Assembly (NCBI GenBank): GCA_015501595.1
Contig: JADNRX010000010.1
Coordinates: 124,001 to 188,000, forward strand
Direction: 5' to 3'
DNA length: 64,000 bases
Source of the DNA: Hymenopellis radicata
Lineage: Eukaryota > Basidiomycota > Agaricomycetes > Agaricales > Physalacriaceae
This document shows positions 42,829 to 54,668 of this stretch, in pieces; within the stretch, counting starts at the first letter, position 1; each line of letters begins with the position of its first letter. The notes beneath the pieces were generated by a model. It saw nothing but the letters and a program-made list of their open reading frames with translations. It searched no databases and was not told where the DNA came from. Made by a program: the position numbers and the translations under genes.

Positions 42829-45293
42829 TTATTCGAAAGGCATACCCTCCACCCCTTCGGAAAGCGACACCCAATTGTTGAAAATGCTTTCCGCAAACTC
42901 CTGCTCTTCTCGGGTGAACGTTTGTACTAACACCGTAACAAGCGTGTTCTCCCTGTTGTGGAGCACTGTCCGCAGCTCATGCCACATACTGACAGGTTGG
43001 TAAGCCCATGCGTGCCGGATGGAAAGAGAGCGGAGCCTACCAAGCACGAATGAACACTCTCCTGCTCAATTGGGCTAGTATTGTAGCTTGATCCTTCTCA
43101 TAGAGCGCACCAAGCCGCTCTACTTCATCCTGCCAGCCATCCTTCTGTTGTGCCCTTACTCCCTCGAGCTTAAGAGACGTTGACTCTACTCGCTTCTTCA
43201 AACGCTCGACTTGATCGATCGAGAGCCGGTCGTAGCGAATCAGCAGGTCACGGACCGCGACGTACAAGTCGCGCTGAGCCTGGGATGGGGGTGAGAAACC
43301 TATACAGGCAAACCCTCACAGTGTAACCTGACCTTCAGGGCTTCCAGCGTAGTGTCGAAGAGGGCGCGCGTCTACAAGTCATCGTAAGCCAAGCAACAGT
43401 CATACAGGCAGGGATCACAAACCCGGATTTCAGAAACCTCAGTGTGTCTCTGACAATGAGCGGCGACCTGCTCGAGGCCCATACGCACTCCGTTTGAGAG
43501 TTCACATTCGTCACCCCGCCAGCAGTGTTCATTAACTTCCACCACTGCTCGGATTGTGTTTGTTAACCTAGCGAGGTCTCCCTGTTCATCCAAAGGTGAC
43601 GTGTTCGAAGAAGAGAAGAATTCGATGAAGGAGTTTATTGTAGGAGCCGCAGAAGTAATTGAAGAATGTGTCGACATCGTCGGAGAGGCAGGTGCAGAAG
43701 CAGAGAAAGGTAAAGAAGCCGAGTGAGTCGGGAGAAAAGGACGTCGTGGTGGGCCTCGTACCGCTGCTGCTTCGCGCCTCTTTATTATCCTTTCAGCCAA
43801 GATGCAAATCCTCTGCCATTGATCAATGAGAGGGTTAACTCTGCCTCTCACAGTGCTAAGAAATCGATTAGTCTCCTCCGTATTTCTACGCAAATCAGAT
43901 ACACTTACGCAATTTTGTCTTCCAGGTCACTAGGAATAGCCATTTCTTCGACTTTGTCAATATGCTTGCTTGCTGATTCTTCATCGAGAGATATGGCAGT
44001 ATGCTTGCGCCAGTCCTCGAAAGAAGGCTCCGTTAAGAAGACGGCTAATACGGCATCATCTTTGATGATTGGATGATTTCTGTAAACTATTAGGTTGAGT
44101 TCTGGGAATCAATGGGCAATTACCTGATAAAATTGAGGCAGCGGGTTAATCCTCTTCGACGCTGTTCCAGAAGTAGTCGTCGGGGCCGATACGTTTCGGA
44201 GGAAGCGCAGGGAACAGACGGAATGGATACCGTCGAGTCAAGACGTCCCATAAGAAGACGAATTCGGAGTAACGACGCGTTACTGGAGAGCCAAGCTGTA
44301 AAAGAATTTGAGGTTAACTGGCAGCAGCAGCTGGACATGAGAAGCAAATACCTCTGTCTTCACTTGGTAAACGGTGTACCGGTTAAGGATGAAACCCTGT
44401 TGACCCAATATGGTGACAGATACGCTGTCTTGCCTTTTCCACCACTCTGAAGGAAGGCCACTTCCCGCTAAAGCAGATGGCGCCCCGTTACGAACAGGTC
44501 CAGGTGCTTCGAACCCGCCCAAATTGGAAGGTCCGCCAACCATGCGACTAGTGTTCCATGGGTCGTCAGAAGCATAGGTGGGAAGAGGAGCGCGGACAAT
44601 ACTACTATTGTTTTGTTTAAAGGGAGGAGAGAAGGTGGACTGGGAGGGTTGCAGATTGCTTAAATCAAGCTTGGGCTCAGGGAGGGTGTTCTGAGAGGAT
44701 AACGCTGCAACCTGTTCGACGCTGACATCTGGATGGAATATCAGGACGAAAAGTAAGCGGTGATTGACTGAGCGGACCTTTTCCGTCCTGCGCCAACGCG
44801 ACAAGAGCAAGGGCTACGAAGAACTCTGTTCTAGACACGCGTGGCTTGGAGCTAACAATACTGACAATCTGAGAAACATTTTACTTAGAACCGATTGAAT
44901 AGACGGGAATGAGGCAAATACCCTGTCAATGGTCGATGCAGGCAGAGACGCCGTCGCCAGCACTCTTGATAACGAGCCCACCGACGTTTCGCCTGTATTA
45001 GCTGGGTCGACCGCGGCGAACGCAGCGTTGTATATCGACGGAAGCGTAGCATCGGCTACAGCATGGTTAGTGAGAGATTTCGAGCATAACAAGGTGAACG
45101 CACCTATAACTGAACTGAAAGTGGTAGACGCGGGCGGCATGGGCGTCGGAGACGGGCTCGGCGCTGCACTCCAAGGGTCGAGACCATCGTACACCGAGCT
45201 GGAAAGCGGGTTTTCGTCGACAAAACTGCCACCAAAGCCATTCGCCGACGTTGAGCCGCCATATCGCTGAGCAGGACGTGGTGAATTGAACAT
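42829..45293 (-). CDS. MVP1: Sorting nexin Mvp1 (SNX8-like, PX-BAR)
   Basis: Endosomal sorting nexin that forms membrane tubules for cargo recycling apart from retromer. The start at 45293 gives MFNSPRPAQRYGGSTSANGF, then a Ser/Pro stretch, an EF-hand/EH-like helical domain (LPSIYNAAFAAVDPANTGET, SLSRVLATASLPASTIDRV), a linker, and a PX domain (DSVSVTILGQQGFILNRYTV, VTRRYSEFVFLWDVLTRRYP with the conserved RRYSEF, FPALPPKRIG, FLTEPSFEDWRK). The BAR-like C terminus covers KHIDKVEEMAIPSDLEDKI, RGRVNPLIDQWQRICILAER, RYDRLSIDQVERLKKRVEST and EFAESIFNNWVSLSEGVEGM; the stop is at 42829. About ten introns. The order of the EH-like domain before PX and BAR is that of Mvp1/SNX8. It is the second PX-BAR protein in the window after Vps5. 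Confidence 0.83.
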
Positions 45294-45454
45294 CGTTATG
45301 GCCACCAACTGGCAGACACTCAAGGTGTAGTTGCCTTTCCCAGAACCATCCCAAACAGGAAATGGCTGGCACTGGTGGCCCTTCCTGCCTTTCGCCTGTC
45401 ATGACTTGAACCGTGTTGCGGATATCAAGCAGGAACTTCGGTTCTTGGTTTGGA

Positions 45455-45460
45455 TATAAA
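45455..45460 (+). promoter_or_regulatory. TATA box of the first secreted hydrolase
   Basis: tataaa, 39 bp before the ATG at 45499; a second tataaa follows at about 45465. Confidence 0.45.
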
Positions 45461-45498
45461 TTGATATAAACCTGCTCTCTACTCAGCTTTCTGTCACG

Positions 45499-46916
45499 AT
45501 GCGATTCCTCTATGCTCTCGGCTTGACTGGACTCTTTCTCTTTGGACTATATCACTCTCTATCCAGAGGAATCTTTGACCTGTCGTGCGTCTCGGGGTCT
45601 CTGATGTACCTTCAAGGTCTCACGATATCGAATAGAATAAGTCTGCTGGCTTTTACTTTGAGCTGTAACCTATTTGGACCTCAAGGTGGACATTCGTTGA
45701 ATAGTCCTTCGGCTTACAATCCCAAGGTCCCTCGCTGGCGATGGTCGCCTCCGTTGGGCCCGCTTCCTGGATCTCCAAAAGGTTCTTATCTTAAACAGGA
45801 TAACGGGGTGTCGATTTGGTATGCAGAGTTGGGTTGCGAGCATAAAGGAAAGGACACGCCTGTTTTGCTTCTTCATGGTGGACAAGGAAATGTGAGTCGG
45901 CTTTGCTTCTCGATTATGGTTTACTGAGAATTTACGTAGAGTAACCAAATGCATCTTCAAGCAAAGGATCTCGTCAGGGATCGTTATGTTGTAGTAACGG
46001 AGTAACTATTCGGCTCGTCGTACGAACAGAAATTCTTAACACCTGTTGTAGCACTCGTGGACAAGGCCGCTCTCCGTACGCTGGCTTCGACGATATGCAC
46101 TACGACGATATTGCCCGAGATACCATCGCATTGTTGGATCACCTAGACCTTCCCAAGGTTGCCGTTGTCGGCTGGAGTGACGGCGCAATAACTGGCGAGT
46201 CTCCTATAATCGCGAATATTTTGTTCTCTTACAGGGCGCATTCTAGGTCTCAACATGGCCATGAATTACACAGATCGCATCGATCGTGTCTTCGCACATG
46301 CCGCGTATGTACTCCCCCTTGTTGTCCTTCAGAGCCTAGACACTGACCCCGCCTCGATAGCAATGCTCATCATAACCAGTCAACGCCTACACACGAGACA
46401 TTCCCACCCCTGCGCAATAACAACGACTGGGCCTCATTCAATGTGCTGGATATCGATCGTGCAGGCGACCCAGGTGATCCTTACAGCTATCCAATTCTAT
46501 CGCCTACGCCGAACAAGGAGGAAGCGAGCAACTCTGCTGTTGCGAAAATGTGGGCTACGGAACCTACATGGGGCGCGGACGCGTTCGCACTCATTAAGGC
46601 GCCTGTGTGGATTGTAGGCGGCGATAGGGATGAGGCCATCTCGAGGAATCAGCTAGACGCGATGGTATGTCGCATTTGCTTGCTCAATTTTCGTGATCGT
46701 GTCCTGATAAAGTGCTCAGGCTGCCTGGACACCCTTTGCTGGACAGCTGCTGCTTCCGCAGACCGGACACAATGGTATGCATCACATTTCCTCAGTCTTC
46801 CTTATTCAATCAACTTGAACCCCTTGATAGCCCATGCACAAGACAGTAAACTATTCAATTTCGCGATGAGATACTTTCTGGAGATGAATTTCGATGAACA
46901 GCTTCCCGTCTACTGA
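45499..46916 (+). CDS. Secreted alpha/beta-hydrolase (copy A)
   Basis: Alpha/beta-hydrolase of the proline iminopeptidase/haloperoxidase-like group. The start at 45499 gives a hydrophobic leader (MRFLYALGLTGLFLFGLYHS). Conserved parts: VPRWRWSPPLGPLPGSPKGS, VSIWYAELGCE, the oxyanion HGG in PVLLLHGGQGN, TRGQGRSPYAGF, the nucleophile elbow VVGWSDGAITG (GxSxG), the acid Asp in APVWIVGGDRDEAI, the His in LLLPQTGHN, and the tail FNFAMRYFLEMNFDEQLPVY. The stop ends at 46916. Small introns interrupt it (for example gtaact near 46002, rejoining VTDTRGQGR). The putative triad Ser-Asp-His is complete. A close paralogue lies at 53273. Substrate unknown; export suggests a peptide or ester outside the cell. 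Confidence 0.75.
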
Positions 46917-47141
46917 TTGTTATCCTTCAATTGACATACAAATAATATGAGAGGTGCACTACATATATCATCGCTTCCAGTCTCTCGGACAGATGGTTGT
47001 CAATGTTGAATGGGCTGTCACCCCTTTGCTAAGACTCAGTCATGTTCACGTTGCGGGCGTACGGCACCGTCTGAATACAAATACTTGAACACGCGTTTAA
47101 CGTTCACCGTAGCCCCCGAAACCTTCCCCCAGCTCAACATC

Positions 47142-49105
47142 ATGGGTGCCACGAGCCCCGACGCTGTCAACACTGTCAACATCTCCGCCCCAACTGGTTC
47201 TAAGATCATCAAAGTCAGTCTATACAGCGGACGAGCCGAGATAACTAGGACATGCTCTTTTAAAGTAAAGCCTGGTCAAAACCAGGTTCATATATCTGGT
47301 CTCCCGAACGTGTTGGACTCGCAGTCGTTGAGGTGTGTGTGTGGTCTTTCTTTGGCAAATGAAGTGTACGACTGAGTATTGTAGGGTTGAAGGTCGCGGA
47401 AATGCGACGATTCACGACGTGACGCTCTCGCGGATATCTGCACCTTCCGCGCCTCAATCGTCCCCCAGGCTTGTTGAACTCGAGGAGGAGCGCGACTTGG
47501 CGAAGAAATCTTTGGAGCGATGCATAAAGTCGCTGGCTGCTCTGGAAGCCTTCATCAATACCATGAATGTCCAACACATTGAAGCGACATCTTTGACTGG
47601 TGTCGTGGACAATTATGATACCGCTGGAGAGAAGTTGGACAAGAAGATAATGGCGCTCGAAAAGAAACTCAAGGCGACAGAGGCTGCTATTAACGAGGAG
47701 AAGGGACACCTGAAGCAGCCAGCTGACTCTGACTACGACGCGTTGCTGGCACAACGCGTGTCTGTGGGTGTTGTGACAGAGGACGAAGGGGAAGTTGAAC
47801 TTGTTATTATGTATGGTGCGTAGTAGCTCTTGTTTTGCTTATGACCTCTGTCTCAATTTGTCTGCAGCTCTGTACAATTCTAACTGGAAAGCACTATACG
47901 ATATCCGTGTGGTCATGAAAGAAAAGGAAAAGCCCGCTACTCTGATATATAAAGCGGGTATCACTCAAAGCACTGGGGAGGTCAGAACCTCTGCTCCAAA
48001 TTTCCTTCATGTTAGCTGACTTGATGTACTAGTCTTGGGAGAATGTACCCATTACACTGGAGACTGCATCACCAACATTCGGCGTTGAAGTCCCAACATT
48101 GCAGTCATGGACCCTTTCCGTCCGGCGACCACCTCCTCCACCTCCTCGAGAGTCTCGAAGAAGAATGATGCGAACTGCTCGTTCGGCTTCCGCTGAGGAA
48201 GCCGCCGAGACAAGTGATGACGATATGGGATTTGGCCTATTTGATGACGGGCCTGCAGATATGAATCACCTTGGTTCATACGTTAATTCCAAAGGCAATG
48301 TTAGCGCGACATATAGGATCCCTGGGGTGGTCACTATTCCATCAGATGGTACTGAGCGCACGTTTACGATTGTGGAACTCCACCTTGACGCGTCTATGTC
48401 TTGGGTATCTGTACCCAAGGTAGATGCACGGACGCATCTGAAGGTGCGTTTTGAGCCTGATGATGCTGTGGATGAGCCCTCTAACAGCTTTGTGCTTAGG
48501 CCAAGATAAAGAACTCGTCGGAATATACGCTCCTTCCTGGTGGAGCTAGCGTTTATGTGGACGGCAGCTTCATCTCGCGTACAACTTTGGCGTCCGTCAG
48601 TCCCCAGGAAGTGTTCGACTGTCCACTTGGACTGGATCCCACTGTGCGCGTCACGTACCATCCCCAGAGCAAGAAAAAGTCCCAGACTGGCTTCTACAAC
48701 AAGTCCTCTGTCCAGGTCTATTCGCAACGCATTACCATCCACAATACCAAAGCAGAATACACTGTCGAGAATCTGAAGATTTTGGAACAGATTCCAATAT
48801 CTGAAGACGAGCAGATCACGGTCAAGTTGGTCAAGCCTGCGTTGGCTCTTCCTGGGCTGATGACGGGGACAATAAAGACGAAGGATGCTGCTGCGGCCGC
48901 TGCGCGTCGCGTGCCGCATGTCAATGTCGAAGATGGTGTACTGGCGCAGTGGGAGGGGTCAGACAACACAGACACAGATGTGTCGTCGTTGGGTAAAGAT
49001 GGAAAGATCAACTTTCTCTGCACAGTTCCGGGGCAGGGAAAGCTCAACTTGTTGTTGCAATGGGAGGTGTCGTCTTCTGCAAAGGTTGTTATTGACGGGT
49101 TGTGA
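47142..49105 (+). CDS. DUF4139/DUF4140 domain protein
   Basis: Conserved fungal protein with the DUF4140 (N-terminal) and DUF4139 (C-terminal) layout, also known as the mucoidy-inhibitor-A-like family. The start at 47142 gives MGATSPDAVNTVNISAPTGS, then IIKVSLYSGRAEITRTCSFK and VKPGQNQVHISGLPNVLDSQ (DUF4140), a coiled coil LEEERDLAKKSLERCIKSLA and KIMALEKKLKATEAAINEEK, then DUF4139: WKALYDIRVVMKEKEKPATL, IYKAGITQSTGESWENVPIT, LETASPTFGVEVPTLQSWTL, TYRIPGVVTIPSDGTERTFT, ASVYVDGSFISRTTLASVSP and LAQWEGSDNTDTD. The C terminus is LLQWEVSSSAKVVIDGL. Three introns (near 47333, 47815 and 47980) and possibly one near 48445. Molecular role unknown. The reading is unbroken over about 600 residues. Confidence 0.85.
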
Positions 49106-49235
49106 AGTCTGTGTACTACATAGCGTACTATTTACCGAAGTCGTGGCAGATCCAATCACGCTTATGTAACCTTGTTTTGTTTCCCTTGAACCCGTTTTTA
49201 CACTCTCCCTCATTGATCCTCTACTCCCCATTGCC

Positions 49236-52051
49236 ATGCCCGCGGCGTCGTCGTCGGTGACGGCCAAACCCCTACGCCAGCGAAAGCCTCTGTCGCATAT
49301 TGACGACACGCAACAAGATGAAGAGGCTGACCACGTGTACAAGCCGCCAGTGCGTTCATTGTTGCCCGCCTCCGAGCCCGTCTGACGCCGCCTATAGCAG
49401 CGAGACCCTCATCCAATCGAGCGCATACTCGAGACAGACAAGGCGAGCGCCATCGTGGTCGCTGTGCTAACATTTTTGGCGTTCGCGTTGCGCCTGTTCA
49501 AGCTGAACCAACCCGACCAAGTCGTGTACGTGCCCTCCTTTCACCCTCGTCTTCCCAGCTCAACCGCGTCGCCAGATTTGACGAAGTTCATTTCGGAAAG
49601 TTCGCCTCCTATTACATTCTCCGGACCTATTACTTTGATGTCCATCCTCCTTTCGCTAAACTGCTCTTTGGCCTCGCCGGCTGGTTTGTGGGCTTTGACG
49701 GCAACTTCCAGTTCGAGAACATTGGCGATAGCTACACGGTCCACCATGTTCCATACATCGGCATGCGCGCCTTGCCTGCCATCCTAGGCAGTCTCACGGT
49801 TCCTGTGGTCTACGCTATCATGAAGCAAACGGGCCATTCAACTGTCATCGCCGCCTTTTCGGCATGTCTTATACTCTTTGGTACGTTTTCATTTCCTCCG
49901 CGGAACAAGCCACTCAAGCCATTTCAGATAACGCCCACATCGCCCAGTCGCGTCTCATCCTCCTTGATGCCACCCTCATCTTCTTCATGTCTCTCACCAT
50001 CTACTCGTACATTCGATTCCAGAAGCTGAGATACTGGTCAGTCCGTCACGCTTGTCTATACTCGCGTCCTAACGTACGTCAACAGGGAGTTCTCTGCCCA
50101 GTGGTATGTTTGGTTGATTCTGACTGGAGTCTTCATGGCGTGTACTTGGGGGTCCAAAGTTAACGGCATCCTCACTGTAGCCACTATCGGTGTTGCCACT
50201 ATGATTGACCTTTGGGAGCTTCTCGATTATAAGAAAGGGAACAGTATGGTATGAGCGGCATCATCAAATTCTCAAACGTCGCTGAACTTTTTGTAGGAAC
50301 ATTTCTGGAAACACTTCCAAGCTCGCGCCATTGGTTTTATATTGGTGCCATTTGTGATATACCTATCCTTCTTCTATGTTCACTTTGCCATCCTCACGCA
50401 ATCCGGTCCCGGCGACTCGTTCATGAGCCCTGCTTTCCAGGAAACTCTTTCCGGAAATGAGATGCTCCTCAACAGCCATGGTTAGTTCGTTCGTCTTGAC
50501 TTAGCCTCCAACTCATTCCGTCTCAGAAATTCGTTACTTTGATACTGTATCTATGCGACACAAGGATTCCAAGGTTTTCCTTCATTCCCATGTTGAGCGG
50601 TATCCCCTCAAGTACGACGATGGCCGTATCAGTAGTCAGGGTATGTCGCTATTTTTCGTATTTCGTTCGGTTACTGACTTTCATAATAGGACAACAGGTC
50701 ACAGGTTACGGGCACAATGACACCAACAACTTCTGGCAGATCATCCCCACCAAATCCCTTCCGGAAACTGGACGTGGTCGCATCGTTCGTCATGATGATA
50801 TGATTCAACTGCTGCACGTCAACACCAACACCCTCCTTCTCACACATGATGTAGCCTCCCCACTTATGCCGACCAACCAGGAGTTCACGACATGGGCAAG
50901 AGACGACACTTCACGTTATAATGATACCCTATTCCGACTCCACCTTCTCGACGCACACGACGGCGAAGCTTGGAAGAGCAAGTCTGGCTACTTCCGTCTC
51001 ATCCATGTTCCCACCCGCGTGTCGATGTGGACGCATAGCAAGCAGTTACCTGAATGGGCGTTCAAGCAACAGGAAATCAACGGAAACAAAAATCCCACTG
51101 AAAAGACGGCGACTTGGTTCGTAGATGAGATTGTCTCTGCTGAGAGTACGTACACCGTTTGCATGCAATTATCTTGACTAACATCGGTGCTAGACGGCGA
51201 GGATCTCAAGAACCGCACTGGACCCTCTCCCGCGAAAGTACCGAAGAGCATGAATTTCTTCCGCAAGTGGGCAGAGCTGCAGCTGTTGATGATGCAACAC
51301 AATGCCGGTTTGACTGCGTCGCATCCTTACGCCAGTAGCCCGATCAACTGGCCGTTCCTATTGAGCGGAATCAGCTTTTGGACTGAAAACGACGATCAGC
51401 GACAGATATACCTCATCGGTAATATACTCGGGTGGTGGACATGTGTTGTCGCCTTGTCCATCTTTGTCGGTATTCTTGGGGCCGACTTGTTAGCCAGACG
51501 ACGAAACAACAAACCCATTGAAGAACGTAAGTTACAGCTGATTTGCCTCATCCGCTACTGGCTGATCAATCCCTAGCTGTCCGTAACCGGCTCTGGAACT
51601 CGACTGGTTTCTTCTTCGTTGTTTGGGGAGTCCACTATGCACCGTTCTTCTTGATGAACCGACAATTGTTCATACATCATTATCTACCTTCACATCTGGC
51701 GTCAGCATTGATTGCAGGCTCAGTTCTGAACTTCATGCTATCGGACACCGTCAATTACCCGATCTCGTTGCAGGGCCCGAAGGACGTTCGTCACAAAAAG
51801 TTCGAGCATGCTGACATCGGTCTGAAGGGACCCATCATTGTTGTCGTCTTTGCTGTGTTGCTCTTCATGATGTTCGCGTTTATGGCCCCGCTCACCTATG
51901 GAACTCCTGGGTATGTGTTTCACTGCGGATGTGGGGCGTGCCACTTACCTTTATTTATAGCCTCACTGGGGAGCAGGTGAACGCAAAGCGGTTGCTTTCT
52001 TCTTGGACCCTTCACTTTGCTGCTAAAACGACGGCAGATGTTCCTGCATAA
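49236..52051 (+). CDS. PMT4: Protein O-mannosyltransferase (PMT4 subfamily)
   Basis: ER membrane enzyme that moves mannose from dolichol-phosphate-mannose to Ser/Thr of secreted proteins. The start at 49236 gives MPAASSSVTAKPLRQRKPLS. The signature luminal loop is intact: VVFDEVHFGKFASYYILRTY, FDVHPPFAKLLFGLAGWFVG (Asp-Glu of the DEVHFG motif present), ENIGDSYTVHHVPYIGMRAL, AHIAQSRLILLDATLIFFMS. Then the MIR domains: RHKDSKVFLHSHVERYPLKY, GYGHNDTNNFWQIIPTKSLP, GYFRLIHVPTRVSMWTHSKQ. The C-terminal membrane half has SFWTENDDQRQIYLIGNILG, NRQLFIHHYLPSHLASALIA and GPIIVVVFAVLLFMMFAFMA. The stop ends at 52051. About nine introns. It probably belongs to the PMT4 class by the N-terminal loop and its lone type. 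Length about 760 residues, normal. Confidence 0.92.
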
Positions 52052-52289
52052 ACGGACGTTCAGTGTATATATGATGCTATTAGTATTAGGTAGAAGAAAA
52101 ACGTACGTGCGGACGGGAGATCTGGGTTCACTCGTATCTAATTATGGAATTGCTTTCGATTGTACCGCTTGAGCTTGTTCGAGAGGTGGATAAAAGAGTG
52201 GATCTATTAGTATGCGTCACACCACGATCGCGTCATTACTCATGACCACCATGTCAACGTGCTTGATAACCATGGGATTCTGGCCAGGT

Positions 52290-52296
52290 TATAAAA
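52290..52296 (+). promoter_or_regulatory. TATA box of the DOPA dioxygenase-like gene
   Basis: tataaaa, 38 bp before the ATG at 52328. Confidence 0.5.
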
Positions 52297-52327
52297 GGAC
52301 GTCTCACATTCAGATGTTCTCTACAAC

Positions 52328-52997
52328 ATGCCTTCCTACCCATCCCCGCTTATTGGATACGAGAACGCCCCACCTCTTCCAACGGGGGTGAATCCTGACG
52401 GAAAATCTCTGAAGAACAACCTTGGTGGTCCGAGAAGTAAAGCCTATGACGAGTTTCCGGATCCCCTCGACAAGAGGAACAATGGATTTGACTTCCACAG
52501 TGAGCTGGAGTCCTCACATGATGGTTGGCTGAAACTGACGAGTCTTGCAAGTCTATTACATGCAGGCAGTCCCCGAACAGGCGGAGTATGCTCGACAACT
52601 CCACGAGAGGATAAGGCGGGAGTTTCCAGAGGTAATTAACTTTCCATCGTTTACTAAGTTAACGTTGATCTGATTCGCAATCGAAAGATGAGAATATACC
52701 GCTTCTGGGACAAACCCATCGGGCCCCACCCCGCAGCCATGTTCGAAGTGAACGTCTTCGACCCTCACATGACAGGAACGCTCTTCTCCTGGCTCGCGGT
52801 CAACCGGGGCCCCTGCTCGTGCGTATCATCTCCCCTGGGCCCTGCTGAAACGCTGACCATGGTCCATGGATGGGTGTAGAGTGTTGATCCATCCAAACAC
52901 CGGCGATGCGTATCGCGACCACACGGAGCTCGCGATTTGGATGGGCACGCCGTGGCCTCTGAATACGGAGATGTTGAAGCCTAGGCATCGGCATTGA
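52328..52997 (+). CDS. DOPA 4,5-dioxygenase-like protein
   Basis: Small extradiol-type dioxygenase related to fly-agaric DodA, which opens the ring of L-DOPA to make betalain-type pigments. The start at 52328 gives MPSYPSPLIGYENAPPLPTG. The core block follows: NGFDFHIYYMQAVPEQAEYA (His-x-Tyr motif completed over an intron, donor gtgagc), RQLHERIRREFPE, MRIYRFWDKPIGPHPAAMFE (the conserved GPHP metal-region motif), VNVFDPHMTGTLFSWLAVNR, PCSVLIHPNTGDAYRDH (HP..D..DH) and AIWMGTPWPLNTEMLKPRHR. The stop is at 52995-52997. Four exons and three introns. The His ligands expected for iron are all present. Many Agaricomycetes carry several paralogues of unknown substrate, so pigment synthesis is only one possibility. 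Confidence 0.82.
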
Positions 52998-53272
52998 GGG
53001 AAGGAGAGGAGATGTATGACTTGGACTTGTATATTAGCTGACAATTGAACCCTTTGCACGCTTGCGGCTTCATGGCAGACCGACTGAGGAAAGTGAGCGC
53101 ATGGCTCTGGGTCTACGGCGCCCATTGCAGGCCCATTGATGTGCAGATCACACACCAGAGGACCCGCACAGTCGTTCTCAAGAAAGTATATACATATTTA
53201 AACCTTCGTGTCATATCACGGTACACCCTGCTCTCCGAGTTTACCCTCGCGCGCAGCCTCTTGTCCCTCGTT

Positions 53273-54600
53273 ATGTTCTGGCACAGTCTGCTCTTCCTCG
53301 CGCCCACCGCCCTCGGGTGAGTTTTCGTAAACCACAACGTCACCAGAGCCTTTTAATAAACGCGAACCTACAGTCTCCCCGCGTTCACAGCCAAAACCTT
53401 CTCTGGGCCCGTCCCAGAAAAGCGAGGCCAGTACAGCCAGGAATATAGCGCCGGCGTGCCACGATGGGAATGGTGGCCAGAGCTAGGACCGCTCCCGGAA
53501 AGCCCTAACGGGTCATACTTAGACCAAGAGAGTGGTGTATCAATCTGGTATGCGGAGATGGGGCGGGAGCATAAGGATGCGAATACGCCAGTCCTCATCC
53601 TACATGGTGGAACAGCGAATGTCTGTGATATCCTTTCCTCCGTGTTCTTTCCGCCTAACGTTATTGCTCAGAGCAATTGGATGTGGCTCCAAGCCCAGGC
53701 ACTCGTCAAGGATCACTATGTTGTCTCCATCGAGTACGCGCCGTCTGACCGGGGCAGAGTCAAAGCCTGATTCCATAATGTAGTACGCGTGGTCAAGGAC
53801 GTTCTCCCTATTCCGGCTTTACGGAGATGCATTACGACGACATGACCCGAGACGCTATTGCGGTCATGGATCACCTCAACATCTCGAAAGTCGCAGTAGT
53901 GGGTTGGAGTGATGGAGCCATTACAGGTCGGTCCCCATGAACGTTTCTTGTCTTCGAGACTGAAGTGTGCTAGGTCTTGATATGGCCATGAACTACACGA
54001 ACCGTGTCGATCGCGTCTTCGCCCACGGCGCGTGAGTGACAGCCGGCGTTTTCGACGCGTCCCATGCTAAAACACATTAAAGGAACGCCCAATACAACCA
54101 GTCGATACCCCAGTACGGGACATTTAAGCAACTTGCGGGATCCGATATCGTTGCGCGTGACGAGGATCCGTATAGTTACGCTAACTTGTCCCCTACACCT
54201 GACAAGGAGGAAGAGATGAACGAGGCAGTCGTCTACATGTGGGAGACAGAACCGGCATGGGGCGCCGATGCCTTTGCGCTGATAGAGGCACCGGTGTGGA
54301 TCGTCGACGGCGATAGAGATAGCTCCATTACGCGGAATCAACCTGACGCTATGGTAAATCTCTTCGCGCGATTTTAACGGGGTCCATTCTGATATGAATC
54401 GACCGTATAGGCTTCATGGACACCATTCGCAGGCCAGCTTATCCTCCCTCAGGTTGGACATGATGGTGCGTATCTAGACATTGCTTTTGAATCTTATGCC
54501 CACCAGATGAGCAGTTATGGCCGAGGATCCCATCCTGTTCAATTTCGCGATGAGATATTTCCTGGAGATGGAGTACGATGGTCAGCTTCCTGTGTATTGA
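53273..54600 (+). CDS. Secreted alpha/beta-hydrolase (copy B)
   Basis: Paralogue of the hydrolase at 45499. The start at 53273 gives a signal peptide (MFWHSLLFLAPTALGLPAFT). Conserved parts match copy A: VPRWEWWPELGPLPESPNGS, YLDQESGVSIWYAEMGREHK, oxyanion PVLILHGGTAN, ALVKDHYVVS, TRGQGRSPYSGF, the nucleophile elbow VVGWSDGAITG, DRVFAHGANAQYNQSIPQYG, YSYANLSPTPDKEEEMNEAV, the acid Asp in VWIVDGDRDSSI, the His in LILPQVGHD and FNFAMRYFLEMEYDGQLPVY. The stop is at 54598-54600. The triad is complete and the intron plan appears the same as in copy A. The two copies are about 7.8 kb apart with other genes between them, so this was not a simple tandem duplication, or it has since been split. Confidence 0.78.
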
Positions 54601-54668
54601 AAAAAGTCGTGTACATACATGTCAAAATCCCAAACGTGCATCTCCAGCTTGATGTAAACCTTCACTCT

